Positions 1 to 6,328 of a DNA stretch of 9,316 bases are shown here, in pieces (the stretch's first letter is position 1; every line of letters begins with the position of its first letter). The notes under the pieces were generated by a model. That model saw only the letters and a program-made list of their open reading frames with translations. It had not been told where the DNA came from and did not search any database. Origin of the DNA: an uncultured Prevotella sp. (lineage in GTDB: Bacteria > Bacteroidota > Bacteroidia > Bacteroidales > Bacteroidaceae); NCBI GenBank assembly GCA_900553965.1, contig USFX01000106.1, positions 1 to 9,316 of the forward strand, read 5' to 3'. The position numbers and the translations under genes are program-made.

Positions 1-99
1 ACCCGAGCCTCATCGCAAACCGGCATCGGGAGACATCAGGCTGCATGGCGTCTGATGACCGCAACACAGCCAAAAGACAACGCCGGCAGTCCTGTACAG

Positions 100-187
100 G
101 TGACGTTGAACAAAAGCGAAAGTGACGTTGAGCAAAAGCAAGGGTGAGGTTGAACAGGAGCAAATATTTCTTTGAACGGAAACAAAG
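100..187. repeat. Four-unit 22-bp tandem repeat array
   Basis: Four head-to-tail units begin at 100, 122, 144 and 166, each exactly 22 bp, and the consensus begins GTGACGTTGAAC. Units 1 and 2 match at 18 of 22 positions, units 1 and 3 at 17, and units 1 and 4 at 13, so the array decays toward the downstream gene. The core TTGA(A/G)C at unit positions 7-12 is kept in all four copies, as are A16, C18 and A20. A 22-bp period places each core on the same face of the helix. There are no spacers, so this is not CRISPR. It resembles iterons or clustered protein-binding sites, but no replication or regulator gene is adjacent, and a minisatellite without function is equally possible. Confidence 0.8.
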
Positions 188-332
188 ACTGCCTTGCCCC
201 GAAGATGAAGGCAGCCAGCACACCGGCTGGGACAAATAGACCTGTTTTCGTTACCTTTAGGACATTTTTCACGCATTTTATATCATACGAGATGAATTAT
301 TGTTTAAAAAACTTTAAAAGACGATTGGGTTT

Positions 333-363
333 TCTGTTATATCTCAGAATATGTATATCTTTG
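333..363 (+). promoter_or_regulatory. Probable Bacteroidota-type promoter of the ATP-grasp/HAD/inositol-phosphate synthase operon
   Basis: TATCTTTG at 356-363 matches the Bacteroidota -7 consensus TAnnTTTG at every fixed position. TCTG at 333-336 is a three-of-four match to the -33 element TTTG, with a 19-bp gap. Transcription would begin roughly at 368-371, leaving a short leader before the ATG at 385. This placement is the main argument for starting the first gene at 385 rather than further upstream. Confidence 0.6.
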
Positions 364-384
364 TCTCGAAAGAAAAATGTAACG

Positions 385-1197
385 ATGCGTCTACATCATA
401 TTTTGGCCATTGGCAGAGCCGAGCGTTATTCCCCAAATTCTGTGGAAAAAGACGCGGCTATTCTTGCGTGTGTGTGTCATGAGCTCGCACGCGCCGGCCA
501 TGCGGTGGAAACTATCAACGAGACACAGCTTGGAGAAATCATGCCTGACATCACGGCCTGTATAACGATGGGGCGCAATCCCCAGACGCTGGAAAGACTT
601 GACGCCATCAGCCGGCGCGGTGTGACGGTGGTCAACAGTCAAGAGAGTGTCCGGCTGTGCTGCCAGCGGAGAAGACTTGACGCAGTCCTGCGCAATGCGG
701 GTATCTGCGTACCATCCACGGCAGGATGTCACGGCTATTGGCTCAAACGGGCTGACGGAACGTCAGAAGGGCCCGGCGACATACGCTTTGCAGCCGACGC
801 TGCGGAGAGAAACCGCGTGATGGAGAACATGAGGAACGAAGGTATGGGCGACATCATTGTCAGTGCCCATATACCGGGCGACCTCCTGAAGTTCTACGGC
901 GTCAGAGGCACAGGATTCTTCCGGACGTTCTATCCCGGAGACGACGGACAGTGGAAGTTCAGCGACGAGGAGCACAACGGCCGTCCCCACCACTACGCCT
1001 TCAGCATGGACGCATTCCACGCCATGGCGGAAAAGGCCGCACAGGCCACTGACGTCATCGTCTATGGCGGTGACGCCATCATCAATGCGGACGGACAGCC
1101 GACCGTCATCGACTTCAACGACTGGCCCAGCTTCTCCCGCTGTCGCGACGAAGCCGCATCGGCCATCGCTAAGGCTTTTACGGCCGGACTGAAATGA
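385..1197 (+). CDS. ATP-grasp family protein, possibly an inositol-phosphate kinase or RimK-like ligase
   Basis: This 270-residue cytosolic protein has no signal peptide. It reads as an ATP-grasp enzyme: an N-terminal alpha/beta domain (about 1-75), a segment resembling the pre-grasp helix of RimK-like enzymes (VVNSQES followed by an arginine-rich stretch, about 82-110), a probable ATP-contacting lysine K121 in YWLKRADG, and a C-terminal metal site built from D230 (YGGDAI) and the pair D243/N245 in VIDFNDWPSF. The D...D-x-N spacing resembles inositol-tetrakisphosphate 1-kinase as well as RimK-type ligases, where the second acid is usually Glu. It is the first gene of a three-gene unit, 34 bp before the HAD gene and close to an inositol-phosphate synthase, which favours action on inositol phosphates; that is inference. 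ATG 385 was chosen because a perfect -7 box lies at 356-363; ATG 292 is an alternative start. The family call is fairly secure, the substrate is not. Confidence 0.75.
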   Translation: MRLHHILAIGRAERYSPNSVEKDAAILACVCHELARAGHAVETINETQLGEIMPDITACITMGRNPQTLERLDAISRRGVTVVNSQESVRLCCQRRRLDAVLRNAGICVPSTAGCHGYWLKRADGTSEGPGDIRFAADAAERNRVMENMRNEGMGDIIVSAHIPGDLLKFYGVRGTGFFRTFYPGDDGQWKFSDEEHNGRPHHYAFSMDAFHAMAEKAAQATDVIVYGGDAIINADGQPTVIDFNDWPSFSRCRDEAASAIAKAFTAGLK

Positions 1198-1231
1198 CAG
1201 ACTACCATCAAACGGAATACTATATAAAGCA

Positions 1232-1939
1232 ATGACTGACATACGGAAAGACACCAAAGGATATATCTTCGACTACGGCGGCACGCTCGACACGGGCGGA
1301 TGTCACTGGGGCAAAAGGATATGGCATGCCTACGTGAAATGTAATGTTCCGGTCAGCGAAGAGCTGTTCCGCGAGGCATACGTCTATGCCGAGCGGGAAC
1401 TGGGACGCAACCCCATCATACAACCCGACTATACGTTCCGCAAGACGCTGGACGTAAAGTTACGCATAGAGATGGAATATATCTCGGAAAAACAGCCGGA
1501 ATTTGACACCGGGCTGTGGCACGACGCCGTGCTCGACGAGCTCTATGAGGCCACACGCGAAGAAACGGCCCGCAGCCGCCGTGTTCTGGAAATGCTCCGC
1601 GGGCGTCGTCCGATGGTGCTGGTGAGCAACTTCTACGGCAACATCGCCACCGTTCTCAAGGAGTTCGGGCTGGACGGCTTCTTCGGCAGCATCGTCGAAA
1701 GCGCCGTCGTGGGCGTCCGCAAGCCGGACCCGCGCATCTTCACTCTCGGCGTCGAAGCGCTGGGGATGAAGCCCGAAGAGGTGACCGTCGTCGGCGACAG
1801 CTACGACAAGGACATCGTGCCCGCCCGCAAAGCCGGATGCCGGACCGTATGGATGAAGGGAGAAGGCTGGACGGACGACGAACCCGACGACATGACAGCA
1901 GCCGACATGACCATCGGCACGTTGGAAGAATTGATATAA
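1232..1939 (+). CDS. HAD-superfamily hydrolase-like protein with an atypical motif I
   Basis: This 235-residue cytosolic protein has the order of HAD motifs seen in subfamily IA. Motif I is IFDYGGTLDT with nucleophile D14, a helical cap follows (about 22-115), motif II is VLVSNF with S132, motif III is K164 in RKPDPRIF, and motif IV is VVGDSYDKD with D189 and D194. Classical HAD phosphatases have a second Asp two residues after the nucleophile (DxDGT) as general acid/base; here that position is G16. The protein may therefore use another residue as acid/base, act on a different leaving group, or be a weak or non-classical phosphatase. It lies 34 bp after the ATP-grasp gene and 28 bp before inositol-phosphate synthase, all on one strand, so co-transcription is likely. 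A role in removing or transferring phosphate on inositol phosphates is suggested only by this context. The ATG at 1232 lacks a clear Shine-Dalgarno site, as is common in this phylum. Confidence 0.85.
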   Translation: MTDIRKDTKGYIFDYGGTLDTGGCHWGKRIWHAYVKCNVPVSEELFREAYVYAERELGRNPIIQPDYTFRKTLDVKLRIEMEYISEKQPEFDTGLWHDAVLDELYEATREETARSRRVLEMLRGRRPMVLVSNFYGNIATVLKEFGLDGFFGSIVESAVVGVRKPDPRIFTLGVEALGMKPEEVTVVGDSYDKDIVPARKAGCRTVWMKGEGWTDDEPDDMTAADMTIGTLEELI

Positions 1940-1967
1940 TACACATACTTTCTAATATAATAAGGTA

Positions 1968-3296
1968 ATGAAACAAACTAATGTAAAGCCGGCTGACGGC
2001 AAATTAGGAATTCTCGTCGTAGGTAACGGTGCTGTTGCCACGACATTCATGACTGGCGTGCTCATGACACGCCGCGGATTGGCAAAACCTGTCGGTTCAA
2101 TGACGCAGTATGACAAGATACGTGTCGGTAAGGGCGACGACAAGAAATATCTCCCTTACAACGAGATTGTACCGATGGCTAAGTTGGACGATATCGTATT
2201 CGGAACATGGGACGTCTATCCCCAGAACGCCTATCAGGCAGCCATGTACGCCGAGGTTCTCAAGGAGAAGGACATCAATCCCGTAAAGGACGAGCTGGAG
2301 AAGATTGTGCCGATGAAGGCCGCTTTCGACAAGAACTACGCCAAGCGTCTGGACGGCGACAACGTCAAGGACTGCAAGACCCGATGGGAGATGGTCGAGG
2401 CTCTGCGTGAGGACATCCGCACGTTCAAGGAGAAAAACGGTTGCGCACGCATCGTTGTGCTCTGGGCTGCTTCGACGGAGATTTATGTGCCGGTTTATGA
2501 GCCGGTCCACTATAAGCTGGAGACTCTGGAAAAGGCCATGAAGGAGGACGACCGCGAGCACATCGCACCGTCCATGTGCTATGCCTACGCCGCACTGGCC
2601 GAGGGAGCACCGTTCATCATGGGCGCCCCCAATACCACGGTTGACATCCCCGCCATGTGGGAACTGGCCGAAAAGACACACATGCCCATCGCCGGCAAGG
2701 ACTTCAAGACCGGTCAGACACTTGTCAAGAGCGGTTTCTCACCCATCATCGGCACCCGTTGTCTGGGTCTGAGCGGATGGTTCTCAACAAACATCCTCGG
2801 CAACCGCGACGGTCTCGTACTTGACGAGCCGGCCAACTTCCGCACAAAGGAGGTCAGCAAGCTCTCCACACTGGAGACCATCCTGAAGCCCGACGTACAG
2901 CCTGACCTCTACGGCCACGGCAACGACGAGGACACACAGTACTACCACAAGGTGCGCATCAACTACTATCCGCCGCGCAACGACAACAAGGAGGGATGGG
3001 ACAACATCGACATCTTCGGATGGATGGGCTACCCCATGCAGATCAAGATCAACTTCCTCTGCCGCGATTCTATCCTTGCCGCACCGCTCTGTCTCGACCT
3101 CTGTCTGCTGAGCGACCTCGCAGCACGCGCCGGACGCTACGGCACACAGCGCTTCCTGAGCTTCTTCCTCAAGAGCCCGATGCACGACTATACACGTGGA
3201 GAGGAAGCCGTCAACCACCTCTATCAGCAGTACACGATGCTGAAGAACGCCATCCGCGAGATGGGCGGCTACGAGGCTGACGAGGAAATCGACTGA
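1968..3296 (+). CDS. ino1: Inositol-3-phosphate synthase (myo-inositol-1-phosphate synthase)
   Basis: The 442-residue protein catalyses NAD-dependent conversion of glucose 6-phosphate to inositol phosphate, the committed step of inositol synthesis. The N-terminus has a Rossmann motif, VVGNGAVATT (17-26). Family signatures follow: GKDFKTGQTLVKS (243-255), the LGNRDG nucleotide/active-site segment (277-282), the lysine-bearing FRTKEVSK (291-298), and later the conserved DSILAAPLCLDL stretch. Length fits the bacterial form, which is shorter than the eukaryotic one. The ATG at 1968 is preceded by TAAGG. The gene is last in the unit with the ATP-grasp and HAD genes and is followed by a long inverted repeat that probably terminates transcription. 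In Bacteroides the enzyme feeds inositol lipid synthesis beside CDP-alcohol phosphatidyltransferase-type genes; those are not seen next to it here, so the product may serve other uses or the lipid genes may lie elsewhere. Confidence 0.96.
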   Translation: MKQTNVKPADGKLGILVVGNGAVATTFMTGVLMTRRGLAKPVGSMTQYDKIRVGKGDDKKYLPYNEIVPMAKLDDIVFGTWDVYPQNAYQAAMYAEVLKEKDINPVKDELEKIVPMKAAFDKNYAKRLDGDNVKDCKTRWEMVEALREDIRTFKEKNGCARIVVLWAASTEIYVPVYEPVHYKLETLEKAMKEDDREHIAPSMCYAYAALAEGAPFIMGAPNTTVDIPAMWELAEKTHMPIAGKDFKTGQTLVKSGFSPIIGTRCLGLSGWFSTNILGNRDGLVLDEPANFRTKEVSKLSTLETILKPDVQPDLYGHGNDEDTQYYHKVRINYYPPRNDNKEGWDNIDIFGWMGYPMQIKINFLCRDSILAAPLCLDLCLLSDLAARAGRYGTQRFLSFFLKSPMHDYTRGEEAVNHLYQQYTMLKNAIREMGGYEADEEID

Positions 3297-3303
3297 TAAA
3301 GAC

Positions 3304-3329
3304 AAGCCCCTATAATCCCCCGAGGGATG
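3304..3329 (+). repeat. Palindromic dispersed repeat, copy A
   Basis: This copy reads AAGCCCCTATAATCCCC then CGAGGGATG. It contains a small internal dyad, ATCCC...GGGAT. It matches copies B and C when those are read on the opposite strand, differing by a few substitutions and by the number of C or G in the homopolymer runs. Confidence 0.75.
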
Positions 3330-3390
3330 AATGGACAGGCGGAAGACGGAAACAGACTGCGCTCTGAAACATCATTTTGCGGCTTTCGCC

Positions 3391-3417
3391 CATCCTTTCA
3401 GGGGATTATAGGGCTTT
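3391..3417 (-). repeat. Palindromic dispersed repeat, copy B
   Basis: On the minus strand this reads AAAGCCCTATAATCCCC then TGAAAGGATG, matching copy A with one fewer C in the first run and a slightly altered inner loop. Its opposite orientation to copy A creates the large inverted repeat downstream of the synthase gene. Confidence 0.75.
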
Positions 3418-3515
3418 TCTTATAATGCTATTATTGTATAGACCAGCCTCCTTAACGCTTGGCTTATATGCTTTCCGACACGCGGAAACTGCCCTTTCAT
3501 ATAGGAAAAAAGTAA

Positions 3516-3548
3516 CATCATCCCCCTTGGGGGATTACAGGGGGCCTT
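3516..3548 (-). repeat. Palindromic dispersed repeat, copy C, directly upstream of the DUF5686 gene
   Basis: On the minus strand this reads AAGGCCCCCTGTAATCCCCC then AAGGGGGATGATG, the same element with expanded C/G runs. It contains a perfect 7-bp dyad, ATCCCCC (3520-3526) and GGGGGAT (3529-3535), separated by two T. It ends 13 bases before the TTG start of the next gene, so in a transcript entering that gene it would form a GC-rich structure in the leader. Confidence 0.75.
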
Positions 3549-3561
3549 AAGATAAAAAGAT

Positions 3562-6195
3562 TTGGATAATCACAGGACTACATATTTATTGTCATTACTG
3601 CTGGTCATGCTGGCAGCACTGCCACTACGTGCACAGCTGACAGGATATGTCATAGACGAAGCGACCGGCGACAGCATCCCATACGCCAGCGTGACATACA
3701 AAGGACACAACGTCGCCGTAGTGTCAAATCTGAGCGGGCGCTACAGCATCGCACGCCATGAGGGATGGCAACTGACGTTCAGCGCGGTGGGATATACGCC
3801 ACAGACAATCACCATCAATGCCAAGACAAAAGCCAGAGTGGACGTGCGGTTGAAACAGGACACGCGCACTCTGAAAGAAGTCACCATCAAGACAAAACGC
3901 CAGCGATACAGCAGGAAGAACAATCCGGCTGTCGAACTGATGAAGAAGGTCATCGAAAAGAAGAAACAGACGGACCTGAGCAACCGCAATTTTTACCAGT
4001 ACAACAAGTACCAGAAGATTACGCTGGCTCTCAACGAGATAACGGAGGAGAAACTGAATTCCCCGAAATTCAAGAAAGCGGCATGGTTGCGCGACCAGGT
4101 AGAACTGTGCCAATACAACAAGAAACTGATACTCCCGCTCACGGTCGACGAGACCGTCACGCAAAAGATATATCGGAAAGACCCTCACACGGAGAAGAAT
4201 ATCGTCAAGGGACAAAACTCCTCCGGTGTCAACGAACTGTTTCAGACGGGTGACATCCTCACAACCGTTCTCAAAGATGTCTTCACCGACGTCAACATCT
4301 ACGACGATCAAGTACGTCTGTTGCAGTATCCATTCACATCACCGATAGGCAAAGGCGCCATCGCATTCTATCGGTTTTACATCGAGGACACCGTCTTTGT
4401 CGACCGGAACAAGTGCATCCACCTCCATTTTCTACCTAACAACCAACAGGACTTCGGCTTCCGCGGAGATATTTATATCCTCGCCGACTCCTCATATCAA
4501 GTCAAGCGCTGCGAACTGACAATACCTAAGAAGAGCGACGTCAACTTCGTGGAGAACCTCCGCGTGGAACAGGAGTTCACGATGCTGCCCGACAGCAGTT
4601 GGGTTCTTACGGTGGACGACATGATTGCCGAGCTGAAGATTGCGAGCTTCATACAGAAAGCCGTCGTCATACGTACGACCCGAATGAGCGACTATGCCTT
4701 TGACGACTTGCCGAAACAGCTCTTCAAAGGCAAGGCGAAAGAGGTCAAAGAGGCCGACGCCATGATGCGCGACGACGAGTTCTGGAGCAAATACCGACAA
4801 GTGGACCTCACCAAGAGCGAGAGCAAGATGGACGCGTTCGTCCACAACCTCGAACAGATAAAGGGATTCAAGTATATCATCTTCGGCGCAAGAGCCTTCA
4901 TAGAGAACTTCGTGGAGACCGGCAACCCGAGCAAGGTGGACCTCGGTCCTATCAACACGATGCTGACAAGCAACAGCATCGACGGTTTCAGAACGCGAAT
5001 AAGCGCCCAGACGACGGCAAAACTGCACAAACAGATCTTCGGCGCGGGATATTACGCCCACGGATGGGGCAGCCACAAGAACTACTATAAGGGCGAGTTC
5101 ATCTATTCTTTCAACAAGAAAGAGTATCTGCCGCGCGAGTTTCCGAAGCACACATTATCTGTAATGTCGACGTATGACGTCTGCTCGCCCTCCGACAAGT
5201 TCATGCGGACGGACAAGGATAACGTCTTCACGTCGTTCAAGTGGACGAAGGTCGACGCCATGATGTTCTACAACCGTCAGGAACTGACGTACGAACGCGA
5301 AGAAGATTGGGGCTTCAAGACCACCTTGGCGTTCAAGACGGAAGAGAACGAAGCCTGCGGAGACCTCTACTTCACCCCGATGAACGAGTGGACAGCATGG
5401 TCAAAAGGCAGCACAACCGTCGATGCCGGCGCAACGACAGGCAACGTTCAGGCCACTGCAACTGCTCCGTCGTCCGTCCGTCCGTCCCACTTCTTCCGCA
5501 CGACAGAGCTCCGGGCAGAGCTGAGATTTGCCCCAGGAGAGACCTACATCAACACCAAGCAGCGACGGTTGAAAATCAATCTCGACGCTCCGGTATTCAC
5601 CGTGAGCCACACGCTCGGTCTGAAGGACTTCCTCGGAGGCGACTACCGCTACAACTATACGGAGTTGAGCATCTACAAGCGCTTCTGGATGAACAGCTGG
5701 GGAAAAATCGACTGCTACGTGCGCGGCGGCATCCAGTGGGACAAAGTTCCGTTCCCGCTGCTCTGCATGCCGGCCACCAACCTCTCATACATCATTCAGG
5801 ACCAGACCTTCCAGCTCATCAACAATATGGAGTTCCTCAGCGACCGCTTTGCCAGCGCAGAGGTCAGCTGGGATTTCAACGGCAAACTCTTCAACCGTAT
5901 CCCGCTCATCAAGAAGCTGAAGTGGCGTGAATATCTCGCCGTGAGATGTCTTTGGGGCGACCTGAGCGACAAGAACAACCCCTATCTGGCCGGCAACGCC
6001 AACGACAATACAATCATGATGTTCCCCAGCGGTTCTTATGTGATGAGTCCGAAGACGCCCTACGTGGAGGTTTCGGCCGGTATTCACAACATCTTCAAGA
6101 TTGTCCACATCGAATATACACGCCGTCTCAACTATCTCGATCTGCCCACAGCCCACAAGCAAGGCATACGCTTCATGATAAGAATGACCTTCTGA
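3562..6195 (+). CDS. Outer-membrane protein with carboxypeptidase-regulatory-like domain and DUF5686
   Basis: The 877-residue precursor starts with a signal peptide: a short polar N-terminus, a hydrophobic core YLLSLLLVMLAALPL, and likely cleavage after A24. Residues about 26-105 form a carboxypeptidase-regulatory-like beta-sandwich (TGYVIDEATGDSIPYASV, then SAVGYTPQ and VRLKQDTRTLKEV), as at the N-terminus of many Bacteroidota outer-membrane proteins. The remainder matches the large DUF5686 region and ends in RFMIRMTF, a terminal Phe typical of outer-membrane barrels. The biochemical function of the family is unknown to me. The start is TTG: an in-frame TAA at 3553 blocks any earlier start, and the first in-frame ATG (3607) would destroy the signal peptide. 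Residues 625-643 are a low-complexity loop containing a four-unit CGTC repeat at 5471-5486. A 6-bp hairpin (CTGAGG at 6192-6197 with CCTCAG at 6203-6208) spans the stop codon, without a T tract. Confidence 0.9.
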   Translation: MDNHRTTYLLSLLLVMLAALPLRAQLTGYVIDEATGDSIPYASVTYKGHNVAVVSNLSGRYSIARHEGWQLTFSAVGYTPQTITINAKTKARVDVRLKQDTRTLKEVTIKTKRQRYSRKNNPAVELMKKVIEKKKQTDLSNRNFYQYNKYQKITLALNEITEEKLNSPKFKKAAWLRDQVELCQYNKKLILPLTVDETVTQKIYRKDPHTEKNIVKGQNSSGVNELFQTGDILTTVLKDVFTDVNIYDDQVRLLQYPFTSPIGKGAIAFYRFYIEDTVFVDRNKCIHLHFLPNNQQDFGFRGDIYILADSSYQVKRCELTIPKKSDVNFVENLRVEQEFTMLPDSSWVLTVDDMIAELKIASFIQKAVVIRTTRMSDYAFDDLPKQLFKGKAKEVKEADAMMRDDEFWSKYRQVDLTKSESKMDAFVHNLEQIKGFKYIIFGARAFIENFVETGNPSKVDLGPINTMLTSNSIDGFRTRISAQTTAKLHKQIFGAGYYAHGWGSHKNYYKGEFIYSFNKKEYLPREFPKHTLSVMSTYDVCSPSDKFMRTDKDNVFTSFKWTKVDAMMFYNRQELTYEREEDWGFKTTLAFKTEENEACGDLYFTPMNEWTAWSKGSTTVDAGATTGNVQATATAPSSVRPSHFFRTTELRAELRFAPGETYINTKQRRLKINLDAPVFTVSHTLGLKDFLGGDYRYNYTELSIYKRFWMNSWGKIDCYVRGGIQWDKVPFPLLCMPATNLSYIIQDQTFQLINNMEFLSDRFASAEVSWDFNGKLFNRIPLIKKLKWREYLAVRCLWGDLSDKNNPYLAGNANDNTIMMFPSGSYVMSPKTPYVEVSAGIHNIFKIVHIEYTRRLNYLDLPTAHKQGIRFMIRMTF

Positions 6196-6255
6196 GGCAT
6201 CCCCTCAGGAATCCGCCGCAAGACCGGCAAAGGAAAAGAAAATTCCCCGTAATGC

Positions 6256-6328
6256 AACTTTCTCATGACTCTTTCCGTCAAACAGTCATAAAGACATAAA
6301 GGAAAGAGATTATGAGAAAGTTTTTTTT
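6256..6328 (+). promoter_or_regulatory. Hairpin enclosing the Shine-Dalgarno site and start codon of the DUF2807 gene, ending in a T tract
   Basis: Bases 6256-6276 can pair with 6301-6322 in one helix of 21 base pairs (20 Watson-Crick, one G-T), with only A6309 bulged and a 24-base loop. CTCTTTCC (6269-6276) covers the Shine-Dalgarno-like GGAAAGAG (6301-6308), and AACTTTCTCAT (6256-6266) covers ATGAGAAAGTT (6312-6322), which includes the start codon. Eight T follow at 6321-6328, so the same structure looks like an intrinsic terminator or attenuator. A competing hairpin, ATGACT (6265-6270) with AGTCAT (6284-6289), shares part of the left arm. A transcript reading through from the DUF5686 gene would be terminated or untranslatable; one starting inside the loop would be free. 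Confidence 0.65.

Larger units (their letters stand above)
1..384. other. Non-coding leader region upstream of the inositol-phosphate gene cluster
   Basis: I find no convincing gene here. Open frames on either strand are short, lack recognisable domains and run across tandem repeats. The stretch contains a four-unit 22-bp tandem array (100-187). It is followed by two adjacent small hairpins: CTGCCTT at 189-195 pairs with AAGGCAG at 208-214, and CCAGC at 215-219 pairs with GCTGG at 226-230. From about 240 to 384 the sequence is AT-rich and carries the probable promoter of the downstream operon. A TTG-initiated extension of the first gene back to 172 is formally open, but it would cross the promoter and part of the repeat array. 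Confidence 0.6.
3304..3418 (+). terminator. Long inverted repeat, probable terminator of the inositol-phosphate operon
   Basis: Eight bases after the synthase stop, the left arm at 3304-3320 (AAGCCCC then TATAATCCCC) faces GGGGATTATAGGGCTTTT at 3401-3418, giving a stem of about 15 bp with one bulge. Pairing can extend inward through GGATG at 3325-3329 and CATCC at 3391-3395, and GGCGGAAG at 3338-3345 against CTTTCGCC at 3383-3390. The right arm ends in CTTTTCTT, a modest T-rich tail. The interior is long for a classical terminator, and the arms are also copies of a repeat found again at 3516-3548, so the element may be a repeat pair that also stops transcription. Confidence 0.55.

Noticed and set aside
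30..44. 15-base match GAGACATCAGGCTGC between the left edge and the DUF2807 gene (near 6823)
   Set aside because: A single exact 15-mer in a window of this size is only mildly improbable, flanks do not extend the match, and no structure supports a relationship.
100..187. CRISPR array
   Set aside because: Units are contiguous 22-bp repeats without spacers and there are no cas genes.
189..214. CTGCCTT/AAGGCAG hairpin as a minus-strand terminator
   Set aside because: The minus-strand tail is only moderately T-rich and no minus-strand gene lies to its right.
10..276. Minus-strand open frames of 78-88 codons at the left edge
   Set aside because: They translate the 22-bp tandem repeats in shifted frames and show no domain, signal or start context.
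172..384. N-terminal extension of the ATP-grasp gene back to a TTG at 172 (or ATG 292)
   Set aside because: The extension lacks domain character, begins inside the tandem array and would place the perfect -7 box at 356-363 within the coding region; ATG 385 gives a normal family N-terminus.
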